Positions 46,260 to 57,805 of a stretch of DNA of 64,000 bases are shown piece after piece. The position numbers and the translations under genes were made by a program. Origin of the DNA: Riptortus pedestris (taxonomy: Eukaryota > Arthropoda > Insecta > Hemiptera > Alydidae); the NCBI GenBank assembly GCA_019009955.1, contig CM032233.1, forward strand, positions 96,865,501 through 96,929,500. Direction: 5' to 3'. The notes beneath the pieces are model-generated. The model ran no database searches. It was not told the origin of the DNA and was given only the letters and a program-made list of their open reading frames with translations. How positions within the stretch are numbered: the first letter of the stretch is position 1; every line of letters begins with the position of its first letter.

Positions 46260-46480
46260 CATTTTTTTAGTAGTGTACTTGGTTTTAACCCTTCAGTAAA
46301 CTCCCATTTCTGTTCATTCGATTTTCACATAAAGCTATTACTATCACATTTCCTCAAGTTCAGGTCTGATTTATAAAGGTTTCTTCTTGTGGGAGATATG
46401 GAGAACATAATGTGATGTGACGTTTTCTGTGTGTCATTGCAAACTGAGCAAATCTGCTTAGTTTATGCAACCTCTATTAG
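46260..46480 (+). mobile_element. family H older subtype, 3' part
   Basis: TTTTAACCCTTCAGTAAACTCCCATTTCTGTTC, TTTATAAAGGTTTCTTCTTGTGGGAGA and GCAAATCTGCTTAGTTTATGCAACCTC. The terminal hairpin is decayed. Together with 45940-46110 it forms a second inverted pair with 3' ends outward. Confidence 0.65.
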
Positions 46481-46512
46481 CCGTAATTTTAAGTGTCAAA
46501 CAAAATTTATTT

Positions 46513-46700
46513 GGAAGTTCTGTGTTCGCGAAAAATTTCGGTTTTGAGCCTTCCTGAACCTATTTTGACTTGTACGGACTGTACGTATCTCCTATAACGA
46601 CTAGCATATTGCTTTGATCAAAATCGAAGTTGAAGGAGGGAGGGTTACATAAGAGTGGAATTAAGAAATTTTGAAATTTTTCTATACTTGTTAGAAATAT
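46513..46700 (-). mobile_element. family B 3' half, minus strand
   Basis: Complement order: TGTTCGCGAAAAATTTCGGTTTTGAG, CTATTTTGACTTGTACGGACTGTACGTATCTC, TTTGATCAAAATCGAAGTTG and GGAGGGAGGG, matching B's GATCAAAACGGG, GAGATACGTAC and TTTTCGCGA blocks. The hairpin is only hinted at (GGAAGTTC at 46513). Confidence 0.75.
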
Positions 46701-46713
46701 AGCAGATTTTTAT

Positions 46714-47238
46714 ACGATCTTTTGGTACTTATCAATTATCGGGAGGCCACCCATTTAAACACGATTATTAAATCACAATTAAAAGAAAATCACTTTATTG
46801 TTTAGAATAACACTTCTAAAATTTATAAATGACAAAATGGTTAACGAGAGACAACTCACTATTTACAGTTAAAATATTTACTGGTTCAAAATCTCGTATC
46901 GCTATTCGCTGTTATTGCTATTGCTTTAGGCTGTTCATATTTGACTGGGTTGCCCTAGTCTTTCTGTTTCTTATGTTATCAGAAAATGAATAACCATTTG
47001 GATAGCTGCCTTGCCTGAGGTCATGTGGCAGACGACGACTGGAGACGACTGCTTTATGCAAATACTCCCCGACATCGTCCAGTTTTGGGCTAACTCTAAT
47101 TTATAATTACATTTTGTCATTCAAATAAATTCTAGAAGTGTTATTTTAAATAATTAAGTGCTTTTCTTTTAATTATGATTTAATAATCGTCTTTAAATTG
47201 GTGACCTCACGATAATCGATAAGTACCGATCTTTTTGT
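46714..47238. mobile_element. ~525-bp foldback element with ~126-bp arms
   Basis: Left arm 46714-46839 and right arm 47110-47238 are inverted copies. From either side they read GATC-TT-GGTACTTATC-ATTATCG-GAGG, ACGATTATTAAATCA-AATTAAAAGAAAA-CAC, AATAACACTTCTA and ATGACAAAATG. Roughly one base in eight differs, so the arms are old. The 270-base loop is GC-richer and holds no recognised ORF. This could be a long-TIR MITE or two inverted copies of another repeat. Confidence 0.8.
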
Positions 47239-47308
47239 ATTAGAATGGATATATCGTACATCACGTTATACTAAGTGCAGGAAAACATTTTTTTTTTATA
47301 TTTTATTT

Positions 47309-47350
47309 AATAGGAGTACAAGGAAGTCATGTGGTGCTAACATCAGATTT
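47309..47350 (-). repeat. family B 5' end fragment
   Basis: AGGAGTACAAGGAAGTCATG and TGGTGCTAACATCAGATTTTTT are the clearest example of the B 5' end (complement). The family body is absent. Confidence 0.75.
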
Positions 47351-48002
47351 TTTCTTTTATCCCAGGCTTAGAGCCGTCAGCCCAAAAAAATCTTTGACAG
47401 CTCATAGTTTTAATGAGTAAGAGTGAAATTGCTAATCCAAGAAGGAGTAAGTAAAGGACGTGTCGGTGATTAGAGGGAGGCAGCTGCTTGTTTTCATGTT
47501 GACCGGAGGCAGACAATTGTGGCTTGTGATAAATCAAGTAACACAGGTAGCTGCCACCCCAAGCTCGAACCCACACTTAAGCAAGCACTAATAGCTCCCC
47601 TCGGGCGACCATCTCTCCTCTAACACAAAAAGCGGACGCGATCCCTCAAATACCCAAAACCTGTAATTTCCCCCGTCCACCGTCTTTCCTCCTCAGCGCT
47701 CCCAAATCCAAAGCGTTGCTCTTCCAAAAAAAAGAAAGAAATGTTTGTAATTATGATAATCCATAATCATTAGGTATTGATTGATGATTCATTATTTTTC
47801 ACTGTGAGGAGGTTTTGCTTGGCGGAAGAGCCCTAGGCAAGTGTCGACTCTACCTGCTCCTGTTTACTTAAGCTCTGCCGTTTCACCAGCCTACCCTATC
47901 ATTCCAAACCATTCATTCAGTCCACCAACTCTCTCCCTGAGGCTCCTTGCCACCTCAACTATTTTTCCCCTGCCCCAGTAGGTATATTCGTATGAAGTAT
48001 TT
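47351..48002. other. no gene seen
   Basis: Mixed composition. A 77-codon minus frame at 47343-47576 and a C-rich plus strand at 47800-47975 have no recognised motif. Confidence 0.5.
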
Positions 48003-48112
48003 TAAACAAACATTCCGTAAGGGAAATCTGCTACTGCGGTTCGCAACTTTCCAAAGATCCTATACCGAAAGTATTTAGTAGATTACATAAATTAGATCCG
48101 TTAAAATTTATT
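48003..48112 (+). repeat. family H 5' fragment
   Basis: CATTCCGTAAGGGAAATCTGCTACTGCGGTTCGCA, AAAGATCCTATACCG and AGATCCGTTAAAATTTATTA follow the 5' blocks and stop at the microsatellite position. Confidence 0.6.
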
Positions 48113-49450
48113 ACCCGGTGGCGAACGTCAGCTACTCATCCTGTGTCGTGTATTCTAATTTAAAACTTTAACCTCTAAGCCAATCCTAATAAACTGACCC
48201 ATTTTGTTATTTCTCCCAAAAAGCTTGACGCTAAAGGAACTAAATGATCAGGGCCAATAAAAAGGCCTTGTCCTCGACTAATGGGAGTCGCCAGGCGGCT
48301 TTGGTTCAGGCTATACTTCTCTGGTCAGCAGGCACTGACGATGAAGCACTGACTCTGAAAGTGCACTTTGCATAAATTGAAACACTTGTTGAGTACAAGA
48401 CCTTTTTTCTTGATCCTGATCATTTTGTTATTCTTTCAAGGCAAGTATGCAATTATACTATCACTATGTTTAACTGTGTATGTTTCTACTAAGCCAATTC
48501 AGGGGAACCTCACCTTCATACAGCCAGGTCAGAAATGAAGCCAGCAGCTAATAAAGGGCCGAAACTCAATACAATATAATCTCCTTAATACAACAGTTTA
48601 TTCCATAGCTTGGGAAGAATCGAAAATATTTTTGTCATTTAACAAACCTTTCGCACATAAAAAAGGTACTTCAAGTATTTTTTTCTTCAAAATGAGGTAC
48701 ACGTAATTTTTTTGATACCGACACCTTTAGGAAGCAAAATAATTTTATTCCGAATTTGAAATAAATAATATGTAACACCAAAATAAATGCCAAAGTTGGC
48801 CTAAAGTTCCTAGAAAAAAAAACTTCCTCATTTTTAAGATTAGAGGGTCATCAAGCACCACAAGATATAATTGGGAGGCAATTGCGCATTTGACGTTTAA
48901 TTTGGAAACTAATGGCAGATAACTGGGCTAGAGGTCAAGTGTCGCAACCTTTTCTTAGGGTTTTTTCAACAGGGCATCAGTTGGCCCAGAAAAGAGGTTT
49001 TGACAGACTTATTTGAGACACCTTGCATACATACTTGTCTGTTAATTGTGTAATTAAATAATAATTTGATGGTGAAACTATTATATTTTTCAACCTAATT
49101 AAAAGAACATCCCCCCCCCCTTCTAAACGTGATATTCTCACATTAATTTATAATACGACTATATATCTCATGACCAGCATAAATGCCGAGTGTTAGGCAG
49201 TGCTCTTATTATTGAAGAAATTGAGAATATATTCTGAGAAGATATCATTAGCCTGTCAAGTCAGCACGTGCGCCACAGACTTTCACTTTCAAATACATGT
49301 ATGTTTATATATTTGATTAAAGAACTCAGAGGTTCAAATAATGCACAATTTACAACTCTGATACATGAAAACTAGAAGTGGGCTGGATTAAGACGCAGAA
49401 GTCTAATGTAATATATAGTAAATAATATTTACCGATAAATGTTATTTTAT

Positions 49451-49454
<4 letters not shown>
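48113..49454. other. no gene seen
   Basis: Mixed to AT-rich. It includes a short stem-like tail motif, GACGATGAAGCACTGACTCTGAAAGTGCAC (48335-48368), and a C-run at 49111-49120 in a possible H scrap (GTCTGTTAATTGTG near 49038). Nothing firm. Confidence 0.45.

Positions 49455-49509
<55 letters not shown>
49455..49509. repeat. (TA)n microsatellite
   Basis: About 54 bases of TA. The flanks (TTTTATATTC and GCTCGTGAGCG) do not match H. Confidence 0.9.
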
Positions 49510-49511
<2 letters not shown>

Positions 49512-49747
49512 TCGTGAGCGAGATTTAATCAGTATGAAAAATAACTGTCATCATAAGGAACACAAAAAAGTGTTCATTTAAATTTTAGAGAGACTTCTTG
49601 GAAAGTTGCCAAAATTGAGGGCTTCAACCATTGAGGAGAATATATTAGATTAAAACTATTTTTAACTCAGTGTAAAACTGAGTTTGTTTAAATTAAAAAA
49701 AAAATCTTTATTCTTCAGATTTTTGATGGGGAGTGCCATGTATAACA
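49510..49747. other. no gene seen
   Basis: Short AT-rich interval before an H copy. Confidence 0.5.
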
Positions 49748-50177
49748 AAACGTCCGTCACGCAGGGGCTTCGTTAACTAAGCAGATTTCCCACGGGCGCA
49801 ACGTATTTGCATTTATCTCAAAACTTAGAAGTTCAATGAGAACAATATTTGGTATTTGATAAAGTGCTTCATAACATAATAGAATATTGTTAATATGAGA
49901 TGAGTAGGAGTGGGGCTTTACTGAAGACCGAAAACTAAAAAGAATGCAAATATCTCAGTTAATAATCGAGATACTGAAAAAATGTACATAACAACATTTA
50001 TAGAACATCATATTTACAATAACATTGGTTCTATACGAATTTTCAATCCGACGCATAATAACGGAGATATTAAGAATTTTCGAAATCCTCTAAACCCCCC
50101 TGCCCCTGGTTCGATTTCAGCCGTTAACGAACCCCGGTAACGATAAGACATAAATTGCGACCGCAAGAGCGGTATCA

Positions 50178-50229
<52 letters not shown>

Positions 50230-50336
50230 TGAACGGACCTCATTTTCGTCATCTCCTGGGTAGGATTGATGGACGAAAATCAAGTCATGAGTACGACCTC
50301 AATAGCTGATTTCCCTTAAGGGTAATCTGCTAAAAC
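49748..50336 (-). mobile_element. family H short subtype, full length, minus strand
   Basis: Both ends are intact. From 50336: GTTTTAGCAGATTACCCTTAAGGGAAATC, CCATCAATCCTACCCAGGAGATGACG, GAGGTCCGTTC, (TA)n at 50180-50225, GATACCGCTCTTGCGG, G-tract, core, TTCTCATTGAAC, then CGTGGGAAATCTGCTTAGTTAACGAAGCCCCTGCGTGACGGACG. About 590 bp. One arm of the hairpin has a single change. Confidence 0.92.
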
Positions 50337-50832
50337 TTTATGCTTTTCACCTCTCCCGGGCCATTCCATTTCTATAAATTATAAATAACACTCAATTTAT
50401 TAAATCCCAAAGATTAATTATTTAGTGAAACCGTGAAAGTAATTGAATTTAATAAAATGTATTTTGTTGCTAGCGAAAAACACTTATTAATATATAGACC
50501 TGTGCAGGCAATTTATACTACAAAAAAATTACCTTTGGGATTTTATAATTTGGCTGTTATAATTTATAGAAAAAGGCTGGCCCCTGAGAAGTGGGGCGAA
50601 AGCCACGCAACACGTAGGGAAATTTGATAGTAAAGTAAGAAAGAAAAAATTGTTTTTATTAGTGACTTTTGCCATAAAAATCTGAAGAATACTTAATATT
50701 GGGTCTAAAAAACTTTAAGATGCACATTCTTTATGTTTAGTGACAACAATTTCATACGTAACCCGTTGACATATAACTGAGCTAATACTTCCGTAAGTCA
50801 CTGCTTCGATCTTAAAATTTTAAAATCTTTTG
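50337..50832. other. no gene seen
   Basis: AT-rich; a 64-codon frame at 50433-50627 has no motif. Confidence 0.5.
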
Positions 50833-51292
50833 AGTTCACCACAAGACATCCTTGCATTCCTATGTTTCGCTGTACTTCATAAAATTGTTCTATTTGAAAG
50901 TGATAAACGTTATTTCCGTTCCAATGCATTGGATCATATAATCAAATTTTCACCGCACAAAGAAAATCCCTATGCAAGTGTTGTTGTGATGTTTGTATCT
51001 CTAATACGCCAGGGGAAATTTGCATTTTTTAATTTTTACCCACCTCTAAACACTCCCTACGGCAATGTCGATTTCGAACCGAAATTTTCAAAACGGAAGT
51101 TTTCAAAACGGAGGTGCGCAACAAATCGGTACAAAGATCCCAAGTAAAGATTTAAAAATTCTTCGAGATACGTACAAACGTCACGAAAGTAGCCAAAATG
51201 GGCTCAGGAAGAGTCGAAACGGACAATTCCATTGAAATCTCAAAACCGAAAATTTCCGCGAATACTTCCTTTACCCCGTGCAAGGAGTTAAA
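50833..51292 (+). mobile_element. family B copy, both ends present
   Basis: CACCACAAGACATCCTTGCATTCC, TTTGAAAGTGATAAACG, TTATTTCCGTTCCAATGCATTGGATCATA, ATCTCTAATACGCC, CGATTTCGAACC, then a local doubling of TTTTCAAAACGGA, GAGATACGTACAAACG, AAAGTAGCCAAAATGGG, GAAACGGACAATTCCATTGAAATC, and TTTCCGCGAATACTTCCTTTACCCCGTGCAAGGAGT. The 3' hairpin ACTTCC...GGAGT is recognisable. The frame at 50830-51147 lies inside the element and is not a gene. Confidence 0.85.
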
Positions 51293-51534
51293 AATGGTTC
51301 GTAGCCAAGGTCTGCATTAAGTAGTTCTCACGGAGTATTTTAAAAAAGATCTGTGGAAAAACTGACCAAGAGTTAGTCCTTCTTTGGCAAAGCATTTCCT
51401 AATTTCATTACTCTTTTCTATTTTAGTTCAAAACTACTTTCCTAGAATATAAATGGATTAAACAACAAAACAATTAAAGGAAGAAAACTTTTATGTTAAT
51501 TGGAATTAATAAGGAGGCTTACGGATTTCTAATT
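51293..51534. other. no gene seen
   Basis: Short AT-rich interval. Confidence 0.5.
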
Positions 51535-51645
51535 ATTATAAACAAAATGATTTCTGCGTTCTGGTCAAAATGGGATCTGTGAGGGTCAAATTTTTGGGAT
51601 AAGAACGCTCCCTTTATTTGGTATAAGTGACTGAAAATCCTAAGA
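51535..51645 (+). repeat. family B 3' fragment, weak
   Basis: GTCAAAATGGGATCTGTGAGGGTCAAA and CGCTCCCTTTATTTGGTATAAG resemble the last third of B (GTCAAAATGGGATCCGAAAGGGTTAAA, ACTTCCTTTACTTCGTACAAGG). Short and diverged. Confidence 0.45.
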
Positions 51646-52767
51646 CGAGAGAGGCCTAGTTAACTTCACGTTTGTTGTTTAACTAACGAACCCTATCATT
51701 CGAAACCACCTATTAACTGCTTGGATAGCCACTGGGGGAGGCAGCCCCGTACCTAGATCAATCCTTCCATTAGCTAATACATTCAACGAAACGTTTTTTA
51801 TCCCATCTCCACAACCCTGTCATTCCGAACCTTATGAACTCTTATTAGACACTAATGGAGATTCATTATTCCTTCTTAATCACTACAAATGTGCCAACAA
51901 GTCTAAATACTACTTGTTTGTTCCCTGACTGACCATACACCATCAACCCTATAATTCGAGGCAGTTTGTAAGCGGGTATTCTGTTTCCTAAAGTACCTCC
52001 TCAATTCATGAAATAATGATGCTGTTGTTTTAATCAGTTTTTTATTTTTTGGGGTTCACATAAATCGATATATTAAGACAGAATTAGCACGACATGCAAT
52101 AAAAGAATTACACAAATTTAATTTTGATAGAACTAAAATATTATTATAATAGAGAAAACTAAACTAAGTCAAGAAAAATAGCAGGTACCATTTACATATC
52201 TAAAAATATTAATAAAACTATTAATTATAAATCAGATACCAAAAAATAAACACAGTTTATGCAAGTGTAATTAATAAATTAAAAATATGATGTGGTCATC
52301 CTCATTGTACATTTCAAAATTTAATTAAATTATGGAATATACAATATGTTATATATTAGAAAGAAAGTTTATTGGGGCAATGGTGATTTGATGTTGACAG
52401 AAGAGAGACCTTTACACTTGTATATACACTCCCATCTACATGCACTATCAAATGAGTCAAATAGTTTGGCTTTTATAAGTAATTTTAGTGAGGTTGACAA
52501 AGAGCTTATCATGCACCTCATAAAGAAGAATAGTATTTTGGGACTATAATATAATGTAAAACGATATAAACCAATGCTTGCGAGTAGGTGTTAAGATATG
52601 TCACAATTTTCATAGTTAGTATAATTTTATGTTGACAATGAAAAATAGAATTATTTGATGGCTACAAAGGCCGAAACGTTATAATGGACTAAATAAAAAT
52701 TAAATTGGAGTGGTGAGCTGTGTACTTGGTTATTTCTCATATGGATGATGCTGTTGCTTCCATTGAG
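51646..52767. other. no gene seen
   Basis: Mixed, then AT-rich. The 67-codon frame at 52346-52549 is not recognised. A tail-like motif, GGCTACAAAGGCCGAAACGTTATAATGG, lies at about 52661-52687. Confidence 0.45.
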
Positions 52768-53310
52768 TTTTAGCAGATTTCCCTTAAGGGAAATCAGCTA
52801 TTGAGGTCGTACTCATGACGCGAGTTTCGAAAAATTTCTTCAAATGTCCATCGATCCTACCCAGGAGATGACGAAAATGAGGTCCGTTCAAAATTATATA
52901 TATATATGTCTGTTAACGCTCTAGCGGTCGCAATTTTCGTTTGATCGTTACCAAACTCGATATTTAAACGTTTTATGCAAAAATAAAGATCAAGTTTGTT
53001 AATGGCTGAAATCGGATCAGTGGGAGGGGGGGGGGGTTTAGAGGGGAGGATTTTCGAAAATTCAAAATATCTCTGTTGCTATACGTCGGATTGAAAAATT
53101 GTACAGAAACAATCTTATTGGACATTACATTTACTATAAATATTGTCCTATACATATTTTCCGTATATTGAGTATTGACCGTGAAATTTGGATATTATCG
53201 TTTTAGTAAACGCCCACTCCTACTAGTGTCATATTAATAATAAGCTGCTATATCATGAACCACCTTATTAAAAGGTTAAATATGGAATATTTGTGTTGAG
53301 TGCACAACAG
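52768..53310 (+). mobile_element. family H, 5' end perfect, 3'-truncated
   Basis: The cleanest 5' half in the window: TTTTAGCAGATTTCCC with the full GATTTCCCTTAAGGGAAATC palindrome, CCATCGATCCTACCCAGGAGATGACG, GAGGTCCGTTCAAAATTA, a short (TA)n of about 14 bases, TGTCTGTTAACGCTCTAGCGGTCGC, CAAACTCGATATTTAAACG, G-run, core, CGCCCACTCCTACTAGTG and ACCACCTTATTAAAAGG. It stops at about 53310. The short TA tract may be near the ancestral length. Confidence 0.92.
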
Positions 53311-53940
53311 TATGAGGAGGGGAGTGTGTTTTTCTAGGCTTAAAACTGCTTAAATGTAAAACTGGACACGCTAATTGCTAATAAAAAAATTTCCAGCTGA
53401 GGGCTGTCAGAATGTAGAAAATGAAGAAGGAAATTGGCTCTGTGTTGAAGTATTGCAACGGCAAGGGGTACTTCATTTTCTTATGTTTTGTACTAAACTT
53501 TCTTATTGGACTATTGGCTCAAAGAGGTAAGTTCCCACACTGAGCGTCTTCCAGTGGCAAGTTGGACTGTCAACCGAGTGATTTACAGTCGCCGGTTCAT
53601 TACCGCATTACGTGTCAATGAAAGTACCTTTCTAATACATCTAACAATTGGTTGCCTACCACAATCATTCTTCTTTTGATGTTTACTGCCTAACAAAGCT
53701 TTTATGAGCGGAAAACACAAGTAGAGTTTGGCGGAAGTTGTTCACGGAGGAATTAATCCAACTACCGTCGAACTGTTTGAATGACATACAGTTAGTGTTA
53801 TCTCATACTCCACCCTCAATATTTCCCTTAGTAAGGACACCAGGTAAATATGACTTTAACTTTAAGCTCGATATAGGATTTTTGGTGGTAGTAAACCATT
53901 AAATGAAAATCAAAAGTGTGAACTGGTTCAGTGAACTCTT
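53311..53940. other. no gene seen
   Basis: Mixed composition with no recognised family, between two H copies in tail-to-tail orientation. Confidence 0.5.
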
Positions 53941-54699
53941 AAAAATCCGTCACACAGGGGCTGCATAAACTAAGCAGATTTCCAGCGTGAAGTATAACAA
54001 TAGATAAATCAACATACCGGTAACACAACACCACAGTGAATATTAAGTGAATAAATACAAACGATAATAAGAAAACTCCCGACGGAAAGCATCTGAAATG
54101 TAAACAGATCTGCCAACTTCTTATAGAACGGAAAGAAAAACAATTACTGTAATATATCTGAATAGAACGTATTAATTTGATTGAAAACAATTTACTATAC
54201 GTTTTACTGAAATGTATAATGAATCAGAATAATTATTATCTCAATGAATCAAATTTAAGTAGTCCAAAAACTTAGGAAGGTAGGGGATCACCAGAACATA
54301 TTTGTATGTATCTCGTATTATAAATGTCTCTTGAAAACAATATTTGGTATTTAAGCTTTGAATGATGTGATTTATAATATATCCGAGTATTGTTTATGTA
54401 ACATGAGTAGAAGTGGGGTTTGCAGAAAGCTAAAAACTGAAACATGCAAATATCAAGATAGGGAATAAATGTGTATAACAATATTTATAGGAAATGTAAT
54501 TGTCTATAAGATTGTTTCTATACATTTTTTCGATCCGACGTATAGTAACAGATATCGATTTCTCAAAATTCTCCCCCTCTAACCCCCCTCCCCCGGGTCC
54601 GGTTTCCACCGTTCACGCACTTGCTCTTTCGTTTTACATTAAACGACTAAATATGGAGTTTGGTTACAATTAAACAATAATTGCCACCGCTAGAGCGGT

Positions 54700-54757
<58 letters not shown>

Positions 54758-54887
54758 AAAGTTTTGAACGGACCTCATTTTCGTCATCTCCTAGGTAGGA
54801 ACGATGGACATTTGAAGAAAAATTTCGAAAATCGCGTAATGAGTACGACCTCAATAGCTGATTTTCCTTAAGGGAAATCCGCTAAAA
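53941..54887 (-). mobile_element. family H long subtype, full length, minus strand
   Basis: The most complete long copy (about 950 bp). From 54887: TTTTAGCGGATTTCCCTTAAGGAAAATC, CCATCGTTCCTACCTAGGAGATGACG, GAGGTCCGTTCAAAAC, (TA)n at 54704-54757, GTTACCGCTCTAGCGGTGGC, G-tract, core, the GATAAAAATTATTC-like region, CGGGAGTTTTCTTATTATCG, then CTGGAAATCTGCTTAGTTTATGCAGCCCCTGTGTGACGG. The 3' end keeps a G-T wobble version of the hairpin. Confidence 0.92.
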
Positions 54888-54984
54888 TGCATTAATGGTA
54901 GCAGTGGTCACCAAAAATGACTTCTTTTTACCACTATTAAATTAAGTAAACAAAATTTTAGGTTGCACTTCTTTTAAAATAATT

Positions 54985-55257
54985 TTCTTAGAGTGTCATA
55001 AAACCTCTACCCCTCTAATTTGATCGTTTTGATCAAAACGGGAGGTGCATAACTAGACGTTAAAACAATATCAAATATGTCATTTCAACATTCCAAGGCT
55101 AGCTGTTTTTGAGTTATATGTACACACGGAAGTACGGCAAGCCGAAATTCGTCAAAATGGGATCCGAAAGGGTTAAAGCGGATGATTCCGTTGAAGCCTG
55201 AAAGCCGAAAATTTCCTCGATTACAATTCTTCTTTCAATTCGTACAGGGAAGTAGAA
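54985..55257 (+). mobile_element. family B 3' half
   Basis: CCTCTAATTTGATCGTTTTGATCAAAACGGGAGGTGC, GAGTTATATGTACACACGG, GTCAAAATGGGATCCGAAAGGG, GGATGATTCCGTTGAAGCCTGAAAG, TTTCCTCGATTACAATTCTTC and TTCGTACAGGGAAGTA. The hairpin is partly kept. It lies about 100 bases from the H 5' end. Confidence 0.8.
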
Positions 55258-55759
55258 ATAGTATAAAAAGTCTATTGTCACATTTCCATGTCTGTCATTG
55301 TTCACTAAATAGATAAGGTAAAGAACACCACAAAATTGCATGTTATTAAAAAAAGACCAAATAATAAGTGCTAAGAGCAAAAATCTTTTACTTCAAATAT
55401 GTGGTAAGACATAAATAAATTAAAAATTTCGGTGTTGAGTATTTGTTCATAAAATGATTTAACGAAATACATTTTTACATGAATGATTAGAGCCACAATT
55501 ATGCCTACAACGAGATTGATTATTTAACATTTCCATCATACCTATGATGATGAAGATACTTAAATTTTATTCTTCTCCAATGTCCAGCTATTCATAATCA
55601 ATTTTCAATCATTTACGAACTGGATCTTAAGACGTTTTGCGAACCTTTTAAACGTGAATTTTGATAGCGAATCAAAATTTAACAGCCTCAAAAGACACAC
55701 ACACCCGAAAACACGTTGTTTAATTTGAAAGGATCAAATTTTTGTAACCTATTAGGAAT
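55258..55759. other. no gene seen
   Basis: AT-rich, unassigned. Confidence 0.5.
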
Positions 55760-55835
55760 GATTGATGACCATTTCATGAAGTTTGCCAAAATACGTGTCA
55801 TGCTCACAACTGATATAACAGATTTAGCTTTAAGG
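55760..55835 (-). repeat. family H 5' tip fragment, minus strand
   Basis: GATTGATGACCATTTCATG, GCCAAAATACGTGTCATGCTCACAACTGATATAACAG and CTTTAAGGGTGCTT are the complement of the H 5' end, diverged. Confidence 0.5.
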
Positions 55836-57014
55836 GTGCTTTAATAATGCTAATTGCTGTTGCTAGGTGATCAGTTAGTCAAAAAGAATTCTAACCGAGA
55901 GCAACAATCTAATTGTAATCGAACTAACGCACGATTTTTAAAACGCGCATATATAAAACACCTCTTGTGGCACAAGTTATACAAAATCATTTGAAGAGAA
56001 AATCGTTCGCTAATAAGTTAACGATAATAATGACAAATACAGAAAAGAAAACAGTAAGAAATATTGAAGTATAAATATCCTAATATGAATCACTAATTTT
56101 AAGTAAATATATATTCCCTTTGCATTTTGACCTACTCAAGTCTTCAAAACAAACAATAAATCCAAATAACAACACCTCCACAAAATAAAAAAATAAAAAA
56201 ACTAGAAGAAATATAAAATGAAGCGAAGAAGACGTGACAATTCTCCAGAGCGAAATTTGTTATCAAACGGAAAATACAATTAAGTAAGTATTTAAATTAT
56301 AGAAATTATATAAAGCTACTTAATCATTGTTGTGCGGGTATTAATTCAGGAATAATTCATGTTTGATTATATAGTAATATTCTTTCAAACTATGACATCA
56401 AATGGACAATGAACTATAAGTTCAATAAAAATGAAGATCACGGCATTCCCTTTTAAATAAAAAGTAAACAGCTTTTAGACGGAATTAATTGGCATCAGTT
56501 GTTGCTAATATAAAGAAGAGGAAATTATCAAAGGGACAGATAAATTTATCTTCTGCAGAAAGAACACCGATTTATGAGTCTATAAATAAAACAAAGCTAA
56601 ATATTCTCCAGCTGTGTAATAACTGGGCTTGGAGATTGCTCCTCACTTCTTTTATCCTGTTCCTTTCTTATCCAATCTTATAGGAGCAACTGGGCTAAAA
56701 AAAGGTTTTTCTATTTTGGATCGTGAGTGTAATAAGCACTACGGTGAGACTTGAAATCGTCACACTTTAGGAATGGTTAAGAAATGAGACTATCAAAAGT
56801 TACAGAAACACCGAACACTAATCTATCGACGTGTCAATCACATCGAAAGCGGGCTATCGATTTTTATGTAATCGCCATTAAATTATGAAAGAAAGAGGAA
56901 GAATTCTAGGTACGTTTCTTATAGATAAATGGACAAGTGGTCCATAATATTGTTTTGACCCTACTCCAATGAAGTATGTACTCCGTATAAATACAGATAT
57001 ATGTATATAAATAT
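55836..57014. other. no gene seen
   Basis: AT-rich, including (AAATAAAAA)-like runs at 56190. A 64-codon frame at 56489-56683 has no motif. Confidence 0.5.
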
Positions 57015-57382
57015 TTGACATCATAAGCATTAATTTAACGATCCCAGAGAGTTTTTCCTCAGTGAGTAGTCGACTACCCGTTACCCAAGGAGGGCCTTGA
57101 ATGAGTTGTAACCAGTAGACTGGCGGCTCACATTACAGCAGAGGAGAAACAATGGATAGATCACCAGTCGAAGGGATCTACGACAGACGAAGTCGTCCCT
57201 CACAAGAATTAAATCACTAAACTCCCAATTCACCACTAGCGAATTGGCAATAGCGCCGCTTGATACCGACCTGGTGAACTAAATTTCCCTCTTGGATGAA
57301 ACGTGCACATACTTTTACACTTGGGGTAGTAGTAGATGTACTCACGCCTTAACCCAAACGAAACACACCCGTAAATAAATAA

Positions 57383-57385
<3 letters not shown>
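57015..57385 (-). mobile_element. family C (SINE-like) copy 2, minus strand
   Basis: On the minus strand: GGGTTAAGGCGTGAGTACATC, GTGCACGTTTCATCC, TTTAGTTCACCAGGTCGG, GTCGTAGATCCCTTCGAC, GTCTACTGGTTACAACTC and CCCTCCTTGGGTAACGGG. These align in order with 33665-34040 at moderate identity. The box B-like region is decayed here. A (TAAA)n run and TA tract adjoin the head side. Confidence 0.55.

Positions 57386-57387
<2 letters not shown>

Positions 57388-57438
<51 letters not shown>
57388..57438. repeat. (TA)n microsatellite
   Basis: About 50 bases of TA after TAAATAAATAAATAAA, beside family C copy 2 and outside any H copy. Confidence 0.9.
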
Positions 57439-57441
<3 letters not shown>

Positions 57442-57774
57442 TATTCAATAGATTTATTAACTGACGCCAATTATTTGTCACAGTTTGTTGAGCCATTATT
57501 GTTCAGGAAAAATAATTGATTCTATTCAGTCATTTATAAATATTTTATAATCATACTCAAACATGGCAAAATGTTTTTAGCGAATTTATGTACACGAAAA
57601 TGACTCTACTTTATAATATATGTGATGTTATGTTGAAAAACTATTATGGTTAAATAACCCCTTAAGAAGTAGTGTGGCCACTCGAATTGTGGCGGGGATT
57701 AAATAAATGTTTATAAAGAAAGTGAATTGATGAAATTATTTTTCCTGGCCAATAGTGACTTAAGAATCTCTGAT

Positions 57775-57805
<31 letters not shown>

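Noticed and set aside
50830..51147. 105-codon plus-strand frame
   Set aside because: It coincides with a B element, and no other B copy preserves the frame.
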